Assembly: GCA_964530915.1 (NCBI GenBank)
Contig: CAZHCK010000026.1
Location: 1-30,779, forward strand
Length of the DNA stretch: 30,779 nucleotides
Reading direction: 5' to 3'
DNA from: Cloacibacterium sp964530915
Lineage (GTDB): Bacteria; Bacteroidota; Bacteroidia; Flavobacteriales; Weeksellaceae
Below are positions 1 to 8,273 of this stretch, one piece after another (positions within the stretch are counted from its first letter, which is position 1; every line of letters starts with the position of its first letter). Position numbers and translations under genes: made by a program. The notes beneath the pieces are model-generated. The model saw only the letters and a list, made by a program, of their open reading frames with translations, made no database searches and had not been told where the DNA came from.

Positions 1-61
1 GTATTAAAAATTCAAACTATAGACTATTTTAATATTTTTTCAATTCTGTAGGAATAGAATT

Positions 62-82
62 TGATGTAGAATAATAACATCA
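62..82. promoter_or_regulatory. Short inverted repeat in the aconitase leader
   Basis: TGATGT at 62-67 is matched by ACATCA at 77-82 with a 9-base spacer, about 55 bases before the aconitase start codon. It could be an operator or a small RNA hairpin. No exact TAnnTTTG promoter box is visible in 1-137, so the promoter is not located. A 6-bp repeat can arise by chance in AT-rich DNA. Confidence 0.25.
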
Positions 83-137
83 TTATCCTGTCATTTGATT
101 CCCAAATGCAAATTTTAAACAAAAAAAATAAATAGAT

Positions 138-2411
138 ATGACATTCGACATCAACATGATCAAAAAAGTGTACGAGCGCTACCCTGAACGAATTGCTGCA
201 GCAAGACAAGTAGTACAAAAACCTCTTACACTTGCAGAAAAAATTCTTTACGCTCACCTTTGGCAAGGTAACGCAACAGAAGCTTACGAAAGAGGAAACT
301 CTTATGTAGATTTCGCTCCAGATAGAGTTGCGATGCAAGATGCAACTGCGCAAATGGCGCTTTTACAGTTTATGCAAGCAGGAAAAGCTAAAGTTGCCGT
401 TCCTTCTACAGTTCACGCTGATCACTTAATTCAAGCTAAAATTGGTGCTGATAAAGATTTACAAGAAGCGCTGAACAAAAATAACGAAGTTTTCAACTTC
501 CTAAGTTCAGTTTGTGATAAATACGGAATTGGCTTCTGGAAACCAGGCGCTGGTATTATTCACCAAGTAGTTTTAGAAAATTATGCTTTCCCAGGTGGAA
601 TGATGATTGGTACCGACTCTCACACAGTAAACGCAGGTGGTTTAGGAATGGTAGCAATTGGAGTTGGAGGAGCTGATGCAGTAGACGTAATGGCAGGAAT
701 GGCTTGGGAACTTAAAATGCCTAAATTAATTGGTGTAAAACTTACTGGTAAACTCAATGGTTGGACTTCAGCAAAAGATGTAATCCTAAAAGTAGCAGGA
801 ATTCTTACTGTAAAAGGTGGAACTGGTGCTATTGTAGAATATTTTGGAGAAGGAGCTGTATCTCTTTCTGCAACAGGAAAAGGAACTATCTGTAACATGG
901 GTGCAGAAATTGGTGCTACCACGTCTACTTTCGGTTATGATGATTCTATGAGAAGATATCTTGCTGCAACAGGAAGACAAGAAGTAGTAGATGCTGCCGA
1001 TAAAATTGCTGAACACTTAACTGGTGATGCTGAAGTGTATGCAGAACCAGAAAAATATTTCGACCAAGTAATTGAAATTAACCTTTCTGAATTAACTCCA
1101 CACCTTAATGGTCCTTTTACTCCAGACTTAGCAACTCCAGTTGCTGAAATGAGAGATAAAGCTATTGCAAATGACTGGCCTCTAGATATAGAATGGGCTT
1201 TAATTGGTTCTTGTACCAACTCGTCTTATGAAGATTTATCTAGAGCTGCTTCAATTGTAGAAGATGCGGTTGCAAAAGGAGTAAAACCAAAAGCTATTTT
1301 AGGGATTAACCCAGGTTCTGAACAAGTAAGATATACTGCCGAAAGAGATGGCTTGATAGACACTTTCAAAAAATTTGAAAATGCGAGAATCTTCACCAAC
1401 GCTTGTGGACCTTGTATCGGACAATGGGACAGAGAAGGCGCTGAAAAACAAGAGAAAAACTCTATTATTCACTCTTTCAACAGAAATTTTGCAAAAAGAG
1501 CAGATGGTAACCCAAATACTCACGCTTTCGTAGCTTCTCCTGAGATGGTAGCAGCTGTAGCAATTTCGGGAAGATTAGATTTCAACCCAATTACAGATAC
1601 ATTAACCAACCAAAATGGTGAGCAAGTAAAACTAGACGAACCACAAGGTTCTGAACTTCCAGCAAAAGGATTTGACGTAGAAGATAACGGCTACCAAGCT
1701 CCTGCGGAAGACGGTTCTGCTGTTCAAGTAATTGTTTCTCCTACTTCAGACAGATTACAATTATTAGAACCTTTCAAACCTTGGGACGGACAAAATATTA
1801 CAGGTGCTAAACTTCTCATCAAAGCAGAAGGAAAATGTACTACTGACCACATTTCTATGGCTGGTCCTTGGTTGAAATACAGAGGCCACTTAGATAATAT
1901 TTCTAACAACATGTTAATCGGTGCTGTAAACTTCTTCAACAAAGAAACGAACAGAGTTAAAAACCAATTAACTGGAGAATACGGTGAAGTTCCTGCAGTA
2001 CAAAGAGCTTATAAAGCGGCTGGTGTTCCTTCAATTGTAGTAGGAGACCAAAACTACGGAGAAGGTTCTTCTAGAGAACACGCTGCAATGGAACCAAGAC
2101 ATCTTGGTGTAAAAGCAGTTTTAGTAAAATCTTTTGCGAGAATCCACGAAACCAACCTTAAGAAACAAGGTATGCTTGCATTAACTTTCGTAAATGCTGA
2201 GGATTATGATAAAATCCAAGAAGATGATACTTTTGATTTCTTAAATCTAGAAGGTTTCGCACCGAATACTCCACTTCAAATTCAGATTACTCATAAAGAT
2301 GGCACTACTGAAACTATCTTAGCTAATCACACTTACAATGAGCAGCAAATTGGATGGTTTAGAGCGGGTTCTGCACTTAATCTAATTGCTGAAGAAGCTA
2401 AAAAAGCATAA
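138..2411 (+). CDS. acn: Aconitate hydratase, mitochondrial-like type
   Basis: Aconitase interconverts citrate and isocitrate in the TCA cycle using a [4Fe-4S] cluster in the cytoplasm. The 757-residue protein is full length. The DSH motif is at residues 160-162. The three cluster cysteines are visible: Cys359 in GSCTNSS, and Cys423 and Cys426 in NACGPCIGQW. The C-terminal swivel domain carries GEGSSREHAAMEPRHLG at about residues 637-655. Domain order (large cluster domain first, swivel domain last) and the GEGSSREHAA motif resemble the mitochondrial ACO2 group, not AcnB, whose swivel domain is near the N terminus. The ATG at 138 has only A-rich sequence upstream, as is usual in Bacteroidota. 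It stands alone on the plus strand and ends at a bidirectional terminator. Confidence 0.97.
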   Translation: MTFDINMIKKVYERYPERIAAARQVVQKPLTLAEKILYAHLWQGNATEAYERGNSYVDFAPDRVAMQDATAQMALLQFMQAGKAKVAVPSTVHADHLIQAKIGADKDLQEALNKNNEVFNFLSSVCDKYGIGFWKPGAGIIHQVVLENYAFPGGMMIGTDSHTVNAGGLGMVAIGVGGADAVDVMAGMAWELKMPKLIGVKLTGKLNGWTSAKDVILKVAGILTVKGGTGAIVEYFGEGAVSLSATGKGTICNMGAEIGATTSTFGYDDSMRRYLAATGRQEVVDAADKIAEHLTGDAEVYAEPEKYFDQVIEINLSELTPHLNGPFTPDLATPVAEMRDKAIANDWPLDIEWALIGSCTNSSYEDLSRAASIVEDAVAKGVKPKAILGINPGSEQVRYTAERDGLIDTFKKFENARIFTNACGPCIGQWDREGAEKQEKNSIIHSFNRNFAKRADGNPNTHAFVASPEMVAAVAISGRLDFNPITDTLTNQNGEQVKLDEPQGSELPAKGFDVEDNGYQAPAEDGSAVQVIVSPTSDRLQLLEPFKPWDGQNITGAKLLIKAEGKCTTDHISMAGPWLKYRGHLDNISNNMLIGAVNFFNKETNRVKNQLTGEYGEVPAVQRAYKAAGVPSIVVGDQNYGEGSSREHAAMEPRHLGVKAVLVKSFARIHETNLKKQGMLALTFVNAEDYDKIQEDDTFDFLNLEGFAPNTPLQIQITHKDGTTETILANHTYNEQQIGWFRAGSALNLIAEEAKKA

Positions 2412-2430
2412 GTTTTTTTCATAAATACTA

Positions 2431-2460
2431 AAAAACCACTCGAAAATTCGAGTGGTTTTT
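2431..2460. terminator. Bidirectional terminator between aconitase and the RluA gene
   Basis: A 13-bp perfect stem (AAAAACCACTCGA paired with TCGAGTGGTTTTT) with a four-base loop. A-runs on the left and T-runs on the right let it stop transcription from both sides, which fits the convergent genes that end at 2411 and 2491. Confidence 0.9.
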
Positions 2461-2490
2461 TATTTTATAATATTTTTGATTTATATAAAA

Positions 2491-3195
2491 TTAAAAATTT
2501 TCTTCACAAGCATTCCAAACGGCATCATTCTGAGGAACTGGAGCTGTAATTTCTATATTTTCTTTCGTAACAGGATGTATAAATTCTAATTTTCTGGCAT
2601 GTAAATGAATTCCCCCATCAGGATTTGAGCGTGGCGAACCATATTTTAAATCGCCTTTTATGGGTGTTCCGTTTTTAGACAATTGTGCTCTGATTTGGTG
2701 ATGCCTTCCTGTTTCTAAATCGATTTCTAAAAGAAGATAATTGTCCAATGCTTTGACAATATTATAAGTAAGAATCGCTTCTTTTGCACCTTCAGTTGGT
2801 TTTGGGAAAACAATTGCTTTGTTATTTTTTTCATTTTTTTTGAGATAATGAACCAATCTTTGAGAAGGCGGAATCATTTCCTTGGCTACAACTGCCCAAT
2901 ATGTTTTCTTAATCTCACGGTTTTTCACCATTTGCGTGAGACGAGAAAGCGCTTTAGAAGTTTTGGCATAAATCACCAAACCAGAAGTAGGTCTATCTAT
3001 TCTATGAACCAAACCTAGGAAAACATTTCCAGGTTTATTATCTCTAATTTTTATGAAATTTTTAATGGAATCTAGCAGAGATTCGTCGCCAGTTTTATCA
3101 CCTTGAACCAATTGTCCCACTTTTTTATTGATGACTAGAAGGTGGTTGTCTTCATAAATGATTTGAGAAGCGATATTTGAATTCGAGTTTTGCAT
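2491..3195 (-). CDS. RluA-family 23S/tRNA pseudouridine synthase
   Basis: Isomerises uridine to pseudouridine in RNA. The 234-residue protein holds the family signature HRIDRPTSG with the catalytic Asp67, followed by LVIYAKTS, the GRHHQIRAQL motif, and KGDLKYG near the C terminus. It has no S4 RNA-binding domain and begins at once with the catalytic fold (IIYEDNHLLVINK), so it is shorter than RluC or RluD. The target uridine cannot be told from sequence. Its ATG at 3195-3193 overlaps the TAA of the upstream reading frame by one base (TAATG), the usual sign of translational coupling. That upstream frame is interrupted by a stop codon, so coupling may be impaired. Confidence 0.9.
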   Translation of the reverse strand: MQNSNSNIASQIIYEDNHLLVINKKVGQLVQGDKTGDESLLDSIKNFIKIRDNKPGNVFLGLVHRIDRPTSGLVIYAKTSKALSRLTQMVKNREIKKTYWAVVAKEMIPPSQRLVHYLKKNEKNNKAIVFPKPTEGAKEAILTYNIVKALDNYLLLEIDLETGRHHQIRAQLSKNGTPIKGDLKYGSPRSNPDGGIHLHARKLEFIHPVTKENIEITAPVPQNDAVWNACEENF

Positions 3196-4085
3196 TATTC
3201 TTTTTGAGTGATAGAATATTGATAATCATATATTCCATCATTATGAAAATTACTAATTTCTTTAGCTGTTAATTTAGCTGACAAAAGTCGGAAATTTTCT
3301 TTAGAAAAAACATATTCTTCATCAGCAATTAATTGATAGTGTTTCTTTTCCTTTTCCACATCTTGATTAAATCTAAAGATATTATAGTCTTCATCTTCGG
3401 CTTTATGCTTGTCAAACTCGTTTTTGACATTGATTTTCAAGTCTTTTTCTTCACTTAAAACAGACAAAACCACTTTAAAAGGCTTGCTTTTTAACCCAAA
3501 TGGAAAATTATTTCTTCTGGTAAAAAGAGTATTCACCGAATTTTTATTTTCTAAGCCAAAATATCTTGAGAAAACAATTATATCTTCTTCTATGCTAGAA
3601 ATTATACCTTCAGGATATCTTTTAACCTTTTCAAAAATGTTTTTATCTTTTTTACTCAACAGTTTTTCTTGTTCTGCAATGTTTTTCAAGAGATTTTCTC
3701 TTACTTGAGCCAGATTATTGATTTTTTTATAAACACCTAAAGAATCTGTTCTAAAATAAACGGTCACCTGATTTCGGTAAGCTACTTTATTGCAACCACA
3801 ATCGTTTTTTTCCTCTTTTATTCATTCATGCAGATGTTCATAATTAATAATTTTCCAACTGAAAATTTTATCATTTCCATCATTAAAAAGATAAGTCACT
3901 TCTACATCTTGATTCACTGTAAATGGAGCGTGATACGATTTTCCTTTTGGTGATTTAAGAGAAGAAGCTGAAGAAATGTGATACTGGTAAACTTGATTTT
4001 TGGGTAAATCTGGAGTAATAAATTTCTTTTCCTGAGAGAAAACACAAAAAGAAATGAATGTGAATAATAAAGAAAGTTTTTTCAT
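3195..4085 (-). pseudogene. Secreted protein of unknown function, split by one in-frame TGA
   Basis: One continuous minus-strand frame of 297 codons is interrupted only by a TGA at 3824-3822. The first 87 codons start with a clear Sec signal peptide (MKKLSLLFTFISFCVFSQ). After the TGA come 18 sense codons (IKEEKNDCGCNKVAYRNQ) with no start codon, then 190 more codons beginning at a GTG (3767-3765) with no ribosome site. The two halves are in the same frame, so a single base substitution explains the break. I do not recognise the family. The C-terminal part is charged and has a CGC motif next to the break. The downstream rluA-like gene overlaps its stop codon. Alternatives are a sequencing error, stop readthrough, or a truly separate short gene; the last looks least likely. 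Confidence 0.75.
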
Positions 4086-4109
4086 GGTTTTAATTTTCCA
4101 TAAAAATAA

Positions 4110-4138
4110 AAAAAGTTGAGCAAAAAACTCAACTTTTT
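4110..4138 (-). terminator. Terminator after panB
   Basis: An 11-bp stem (AAAAAGTTGAG and CTCAACTTTTT) with a 7-base loop, a few bases past the panB stop codon at 4145 in the minus direction. It also separates panB from the broken secreted-protein gene, which must then have its own promoter in 4086-4110 or rely on readthrough. Confidence 0.85.
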
Positions 4139-4144
4139 ATTTAT

Positions 4145-4960
4145 CTAGTAACTTTCGTTCTTATTCGGGAAGGAAACGTCTTTCACATCTTTTACATACT
4201 GCGAAACAGCACCTGTAATTTCTGTATAAAGGTCTAAATATCTTCTTAAAAATTTCGGCGAAAATCCTTTATTCATTCCCACCATATCATGATAAACCAG
4301 AACTTGACCATCACAATCTGGTCCGGCTCCAATTCCAATTGTTGGAATAGAAATGCTTTCTGAAACTTTCTTAGCTAAGTCAGCAGGAATTTTTTCTAAA
4401 ACCAAAGCAAAACAACCTAGTTCTTCTAAAATTTTAGCGTCTTTTATTAATTTTTCGGCTTCTGCATCTTCTTTAGCACGTACTTTATAAGTTCCAAACT
4501 GATAAATAGATTGCGGTGTTAAACCTAAATGTCCCATTACTGGAATTCCAGCATTGATTAATCTAGAAACAGAATCTGCGATTTCTTCACCACCTTCTAT
4601 TTTAACAGCATGAGCTCCAGATTCTTTCATCATTCTTACCCCAGATTCCAACGCTTTTTGCGGGTCTGACTGATACGTTCCGAATGGTAAATCTGCAACC
4701 ACCAAAGCTCTATCTACTCCTCTTACTACGCACTGAGCGTGATAAATCATTTGATCTAAAGTAATGGGCAAAGTAGTTTCGTGACCTGCCATTACATTCG
4801 CCGCCGAGTCTCCTATCAAAATAGCATCTACACCACCTGCATCTACCATTTTGGCAGTGGTATAATCATAAGCAGTAAGCATTGTGATTTTTTCCTTATC
4901 GAATTTCATTTTTCGTAAGGTTTCGGTCGTCACTTTTTTAATTTCGGAATGTACTGACAT
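4145..4960 (-). CDS. panB: 3-methyl-2-oxobutanoate hydroxymethyltransferase (ketopantoate hydroxymethyltransferase)
   Basis: Transfers a hydroxymethyl group from 5,10-methylenetetrahydrofolate to alpha-ketoisovalerate, the first committed step of pantothenate and CoA synthesis, in the cytoplasm. The 271-residue protein has the whole TIM-barrel set of motifs: MLTAYDYTTAKMVD, ILIGDSAANVMAGHETT with metal ligand Asp51, VVADLPFGTY with Asp90, HAVKIEGG with Glu122, and IGIGAGPDCDGQVLVYHDM near the C terminus. These match E. coli Asp45, Asp84 and Glu114 by motif. No panC or panD lies nearby. It is flanked by terminators on both sides, so it is probably a single-gene unit. Confidence 0.97.
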   Translation of the reverse strand: MSVHSEIKKVTTETLRKMKFDKEKITMLTAYDYTTAKMVDAGGVDAILIGDSAANVMAGHETTLPITLDQMIYHAQCVVRGVDRALVVADLPFGTYQSDPQKALESGVRMMKESGAHAVKIEGGEEIADSVSRLINAGIPVMGHLGLTPQSIYQFGTYKVRAKEDAEAEKLIKDAKILEELGCFALVLEKIPADLAKKVSESISIPTIGIGAGPDCDGQVLVYHDMVGMNKGFSPKFLRRYLDLYTEITGAVSQYVKDVKDVSFPNKNESY

Positions 4961-4990
4961 GGGAATAAATTTTAAAGAGTAAATGTATAA

Positions 4991-5019
4991 AAAAATGCCG
5001 ACTCGCGGTCGACATTTTT
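4991..5019 (-). terminator. Terminator after the Crp/Fnr regulator gene
   Basis: AAAAATG-C-CGAC pairs with GTCG-A-CATTTTT around a five-base loop, with one C/A mismatch. It lies directly after the stop codon of the regulator gene at 5025 in the minus direction. Confidence 0.8.
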
Positions 5020-5024
5020 GATTT

Positions 5025-5738
5025 TTATAAAACTACGTGTCCTAATTTTCTTAGTTTTTCGTGGTTTAAGATTTTTAAGTTTCTTCCTTCCACTTCTATG
5101 TAGTTGTCTTGTTTAAATTCTGAGATTAATCTGATGGCACTTTCTGTAGCAGTTCCGATTAAGTTCGCAATTTCTTCTCTTGTTAAAGAAATTTTAATAA
5201 AACCTTCTGGGTCCGTTCCTAATTTCTGCTCTAGAAGAAGAAGCACTTCTGCTAATCTTTCTCTTACTGTTTTTTGAGCCAAGAAAGTTACTGTATTAGA
5301 ACTTTCGCCCAATTCGAAAGAGATTTTTTGAAGCATTGCAAAAGACAATTGAGGGTCTACTTCTAGCAAATGAAGAAATACATCTGCAGGAATATAAGTC
5401 GCTTGTAAATCGCTCATTGCTTCAGCAGTTGCTTGATAAGCTTCACCAATTAATAGCGCTCTATAACCAATAATATCACCTTCTTTGATGAATCTTAAGA
5501 TTTGCTCTTTTCTATTAAAACCTAGTTTATAAAGTTTTGCTGTACCACTTTCTATAAAAAAAACACCTTCTACACTTCTTCCTTCCTCGAAAAGAGATTC
5601 TCCTTTATTAAAGAAAAGAGTTTGCTTCGCATTGATATATTTAGTGTAATCTTCTTTAGATAGAATTTCCTTAAAAGCCTTGTCATTAAAAACACTTAGA
5701 AACTTGTTTTCAATAAAAATTTGTTTTTCTAAAGACAT
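5025..5738 (-). CDS. Crp/Fnr-family transcriptional regulator
   Basis: A 237-residue protein with an N-terminal cyclic-nucleotide-binding-type beta roll (about residues 35-125, with GESLFEEGRSVEGVFFIESG), a dimerisation helix (about 130-175) and a C-terminal winged helix-turn-helix (TREEIANLIGTATESAIR, about residues 185-203). The recognition helix keeps the Glu-x3-Arg pair typical of Crp and Fnr. There is no cysteine anywhere, so it cannot bind the Fnr-type [4Fe-4S] cluster. Position supports a role in controlling the cbb3 oxidase genes: it is divergent from ccoI, 97 bp away, and Fnr-like sites occur before ccoI and ccoS. The inducing signal is unknown; haem, a small molecule or an indirect redox cue are possible. 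Confidence 0.92.
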   Translation of the reverse strand: MSLEKQIFIENKFLSVFNDKAFKEILSKEDYTKYINAKQTLFFNKGESLFEEGRSVEGVFFIESGTAKLYKLGFNRKEQILRFIKEGDIIGYRALLIGEAYQATAEAMSDLQATYIPADVFLHLLEVDPQLSFAMLQKISFELGESSNTVTFLAQKTVRERLAEVLLLLEQKLGTDPEGFIKISLTREEIANLIGTATESAIRLISEFKQDNYIEVEGRNLKILNHEKLRKLGHVVL

Positions 5739-5750
5739 AGATGAATTTTT

Positions 5751-5764
5751 ATGATTTTCGTCAG
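5751..5764. promoter_or_regulatory. Candidate Crp/Fnr-family binding site 1 (regulator/ccoI intergenic)
   Basis: ATGATTTTCGTCAG has the TGA-N6-TCA form of Crp/Fnr sites and shares ATGAT-N4-GTCA with the site at 8274-8287. It overlaps the predicted start of transcription of the regulator gene, which would suit autorepression. It is roughly 60-66 bases upstream of the predicted ccoI start, near a class I activator position. Confidence 0.5.
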
Positions 5765-5772
5765 CAAAATTA
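5765..5772 (-). promoter_or_regulatory. -7 promoter box for the Crp/Fnr gene
   Basis: On the minus strand 5772-5765 reads TAATTTTG, an exact match to the Bacteroidota -7 element TAnnTTTG. It predicts transcription from about 5758 and a leader of about 20 bases. No TTG -33 box is seen at the usual distance. Confidence 0.55.
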
Positions 5773-5809
5773 TCATTTTTTTCTTATTAATCATAAAGAA
5801 TTTTTGTAT

Positions 5810-5817
5810 TATTTTTG
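5810..5817 (+). promoter_or_regulatory. -7 promoter box for ccoI
   Basis: TATTTTTG is an exact TAnnTTTG match. It predicts transcription from about 5822-5824 and a leader of about 12 bases before the ATG at 5836. There is no TTG -33 box at the usual spacing; an AT-rich near-palindrome (TTATTAATCATAA, 5784-5796) occupies that place. This suggests activator dependence. Confidence 0.55.
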
Positions 5818-5835
5818 CACATTTAACAAAAGCAG

Positions 5836-8214
5836 ATGGCAGAAAATTGTTTCCATTGTGGACAAGAAATAGATAAAGATAGAATTTTCTTCGATGAGAA
5901 GGCATTTTGTTGTAACGGATGCAAATCTGTTTATGAAATTCTCAATGCAAATAATCTCGGAAATTTTTATGAATTAAATAAAAATTCTGGAATTAGACCA
6001 GACGAAAATCTTTCTCAATTTGATTATTTAGACACTCCAGAAATTTTCGAAAAAGTAGTAGATTTTTCTGAAGGCAATACTAGTGTAGTTACCTTTAAAA
6101 TCCCAGTGATTCACTGTAGCTCTTGTATTTGGTTACTAGAAAGTTTACAAGATTTAAATACAAATATTAGATATTCTCAGGTAAATTTCACCAAGAAAAC
6201 ACTGCAAGTTTCTTTTAACCAAAATGAACTACCTTTAAGTGAATTGGCAAAATTCCTTACGAATCTTGGTTATAAACCTGTTATTTCATTAGAAACTGCA
6301 GACAAAAAAGAAGCCGCAGTAGACAGAAGTCTCACCATAAAAGTGGCAGTTGCGGGATTTGCCTTCGGAAATGCGATGATGTTTGCGTTCCCAGAATATT
6401 TAAACACGGGTTCTTCCGTAGATTTTTGGTTAGAAGAGTTTGCGCCGTTTTTCAGATTTTTAACCTTCTTACTTTCCATTCCAGTGGTAGTTTATTCTGC
6501 ATCAGATTATTATAAATCTGCTTGGTTTGGTTTGAAAAATAAAATTGTAAATATAGATGTTCCAATTGTCTTAGGAATTCTCGTTTTATTCTTTAGAAGT
6601 GTTTATGAAATCGCAACCAATTACGGTCCTGGATATTTTGATACACTTTGCGGATTGTTATTCTTCATGTTATTGGGTAAAATTTTCCAAAAGAGAACAT
6701 ATTCTGCACTTTCGTATGATAGAGATTACAAATCTTTTTATCCAATTGCGGTAACCAAAGTAGATTTCGGGGGACAACAACAAAATATTTTACTTTCTGA
6801 CATTAAAGTTGGCGATAGAATTTTAGTAAGAAACCAAGAAATTATTCCTGTAGATGCGGTTTTAATTAATGGCGAAGGAAATATAGACAATAGTTTCATT
6901 ACTGGTGAAAGTGCTACGATTACCAAAAATCCTGGCGATAAAATCTTTGCAGGAGGGAAACAAATTGGTTCTATCCTAGAACTGGAAGTCATCAAAACCG
7001 TGAACCAAAGTTATTTAACTCAACTTTGGAACAAAGAAGCCTTCAGAAAAGAAGAATTAGGACTCGATACTTTGGTGAATCAAATTTCAAAATATTTCAC
7101 ATTTATCATTTTAGGAATTACGCTTCTCGCTGGAATTTATTGGTATCAAATAGATTTTGAAAAAATGTTCCAAGTAGTTTCTGCAATTTTGATTGTGGCT
7201 TGTCCATGTGCTTTGGCGCTTTCTACTCCATTTACGATGGGACATATCATGAGAATTTTGGGCAGAAATAAAATGTATGTGAAAGATGCTCACACCATCG
7301 AAAAAATGGCAAAAATTGACACTTTGGTTTTCGACAAAACTGGAACAATTACCTATAACAAAAAAGCCAACATCAGTTTTGAAGGTCAAGAAATCGCTGA
7401 ATTTGATTTAAAAAACATAAAATCTTTACTCAAAAATTCTAATCACCCACTTTCTAAATCGCTTTACGGATTTTTAGAAGTAGAAGATGAATATTTACCG
7501 ATTGAAAACTTCAAAGAAACTGCAGGAAAAGGTTACGAAGCCAAAGTAAGAGGAAAAGTTTACAAAATTGGTTCTGCAAAATTCACCAATCAAGAAGCTA
7601 AATCATTAGAAACTGCTGTTTACATAGAAAGAGACGGTGCGTTTTTAGGAAAATATATCTTCAAAAACGAATACAGAGATGGTTTAGCCGAAATGGCTAA
7701 AGAACTGAAAGATTATAAAATCCATGTACTAAGTGGAGACAATTCTTCGGAAGAACAAACGCTTAAAAACCTTATTCCAAATATCACTGAAATGAGATTT
7801 AGTCAATCTCCGGAAGATAAATTAGAGTACATCAAGTCTTTACAAGATCAGGGCAAAAAAGTAGCTATGCTTGGAGATGGATTAAATGATGCAGGCGCAC
7901 TGAAACAAAGTAACATAGGAATTGCGATTGCAGATGACACCAATTCTTTCACTCCAAGTTCAGATGTCATCATGAACGGAGGTGTTTTGACACAGTTGCA
8001 TGACTATTTTGCACTCACAAAAGATGCTATGACCATTGTAAAAATGACTTTTACCATCAGTTTACTGTATAATGTGGTAGGTTTAACAGCAGCAGTTCTT
8101 GGCGAAATGTCACCATTATTTGCTGCAATTTTGATGCCTTTAAGCTCTATAAGTGTAGTTGCATTTACCTCATTATCAACATGGTTAAGGTCAAGAAAAT
8201 ACTTCAAATTTTAA
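5836..8214 (+). CDS. ccoI: Copper-translocating P1B-type ATPase for cbb3 oxidase assembly
   Basis: A 792-residue heavy-metal P-type ATPase of the CcoI/FixI kind, which moves copper across the inner membrane for cbb3 oxidase maturation. The N terminus has a cysteine-rich metal-binding segment (CFHCG at 5-9, CCNGC at 25-29) and then an HMA-like domain with CSSC (Cys94, Cys97). The membrane metal site is CPC (456-458, in VACPCALALSTP). The phosphorylation site is Asp500 in DKTGT, the nucleotide-binding HP motif is at 537-538, and GDGLND is at 680-685. About eight membrane helices are expected. It heads the oxidase cluster. The CPC motif supports copper, and the gene order makes the CcoI role more likely than general copper efflux. 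Confidence 0.94.
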   Translation: MAENCFHCGQEIDKDRIFFDEKAFCCNGCKSVYEILNANNLGNFYELNKNSGIRPDENLSQFDYLDTPEIFEKVVDFSEGNTSVVTFKIPVIHCSSCIWLLESLQDLNTNIRYSQVNFTKKTLQVSFNQNELPLSELAKFLTNLGYKPVISLETADKKEAAVDRSLTIKVAVAGFAFGNAMMFAFPEYLNTGSSVDFWLEEFAPFFRFLTFLLSIPVVVYSASDYYKSAWFGLKNKIVNIDVPIVLGILVLFFRSVYEIATNYGPGYFDTLCGLLFFMLLGKIFQKRTYSALSYDRDYKSFYPIAVTKVDFGGQQQNILLSDIKVGDRILVRNQEIIPVDAVLINGEGNIDNSFITGESATITKNPGDKIFAGGKQIGSILELEVIKTVNQSYLTQLWNKEAFRKEELGLDTLVNQISKYFTFIILGITLLAGIYWYQIDFEKMFQVVSAILIVACPCALALSTPFTMGHIMRILGRNKMYVKDAHTIEKMAKIDTLVFDKTGTITYNKKANISFEGQEIAEFDLKNIKSLLKNSNHPLSKSLYGFLEVEDEYLPIENFKETAGKGYEAKVRGKVYKIGSAKFTNQEAKSLETAVYIERDGAFLGKYIFKNEYRDGLAEMAKELKDYKIHVLSGDNSSEEQTLKNLIPNITEMRFSQSPEDKLEYIKSLQDQGKKVAMLGDGLNDAGALKQSNIGIAIADDTNSFTPSSDVIMNGGVLTQLHDYFALTKDAMTIVKMTFTISLLYNVVGLTAAVLGEMSPLFAAILMPLSSISVVAFTSLSTWLRSRKYFKF

Positions 8215-8215
8215 T

Positions 8216-8237
8216 AATAAGATAAAAAAATCTTATT
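8216..8237 (+). terminator. Weak hairpin after ccoI
   Basis: AATAAGAT pairs with ATCTTATT around a 6-base A loop, followed by a broken T-run. It is AT-only apart from one G-C pair, so it may only partly stop transcription between ccoI and ccoS. The 122-base gap and a promoter-like box before ccoS agree with separate expression. Confidence 0.35.
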
Positions 8238-8273
8238 TAGAATATTTTTAAATTAACGTTTTTTTAACAGACC

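Noticed and set aside
620..922. Antisense open frame inside the aconitase gene (and similar ones opposite other genes)
   Set aside because: The proteins are low-complexity shadows of strong coding frames, without start signals or recognisable domains.
138..2411. AcnB-type aconitase
   Set aside because: The swivel domain is C-terminal with GEGSSREHAA, which fits the mitochondrial-like type; AcnB has a different domain order.
3195..3767. The 190-codon frame as a separate gene starting at GTG 3767
   Set aside because: It has no ribosome site or signal, and the 18 codons before it back to the TGA are protein-like and in the same frame as the signal-peptide half.
3822..3824. TGA as a selenocysteine codon
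   Set aside because: The nearby CGC motif is tempting, but I see no convincing hairpin after the TGA, and selenocysteine use is not expected in this group. A nonsense change is simpler.
5025..5738. Calling the Crp/Fnr protein Fnr
   Set aside because: It has no cysteines for an Fe-S cluster; only the family name is supported.
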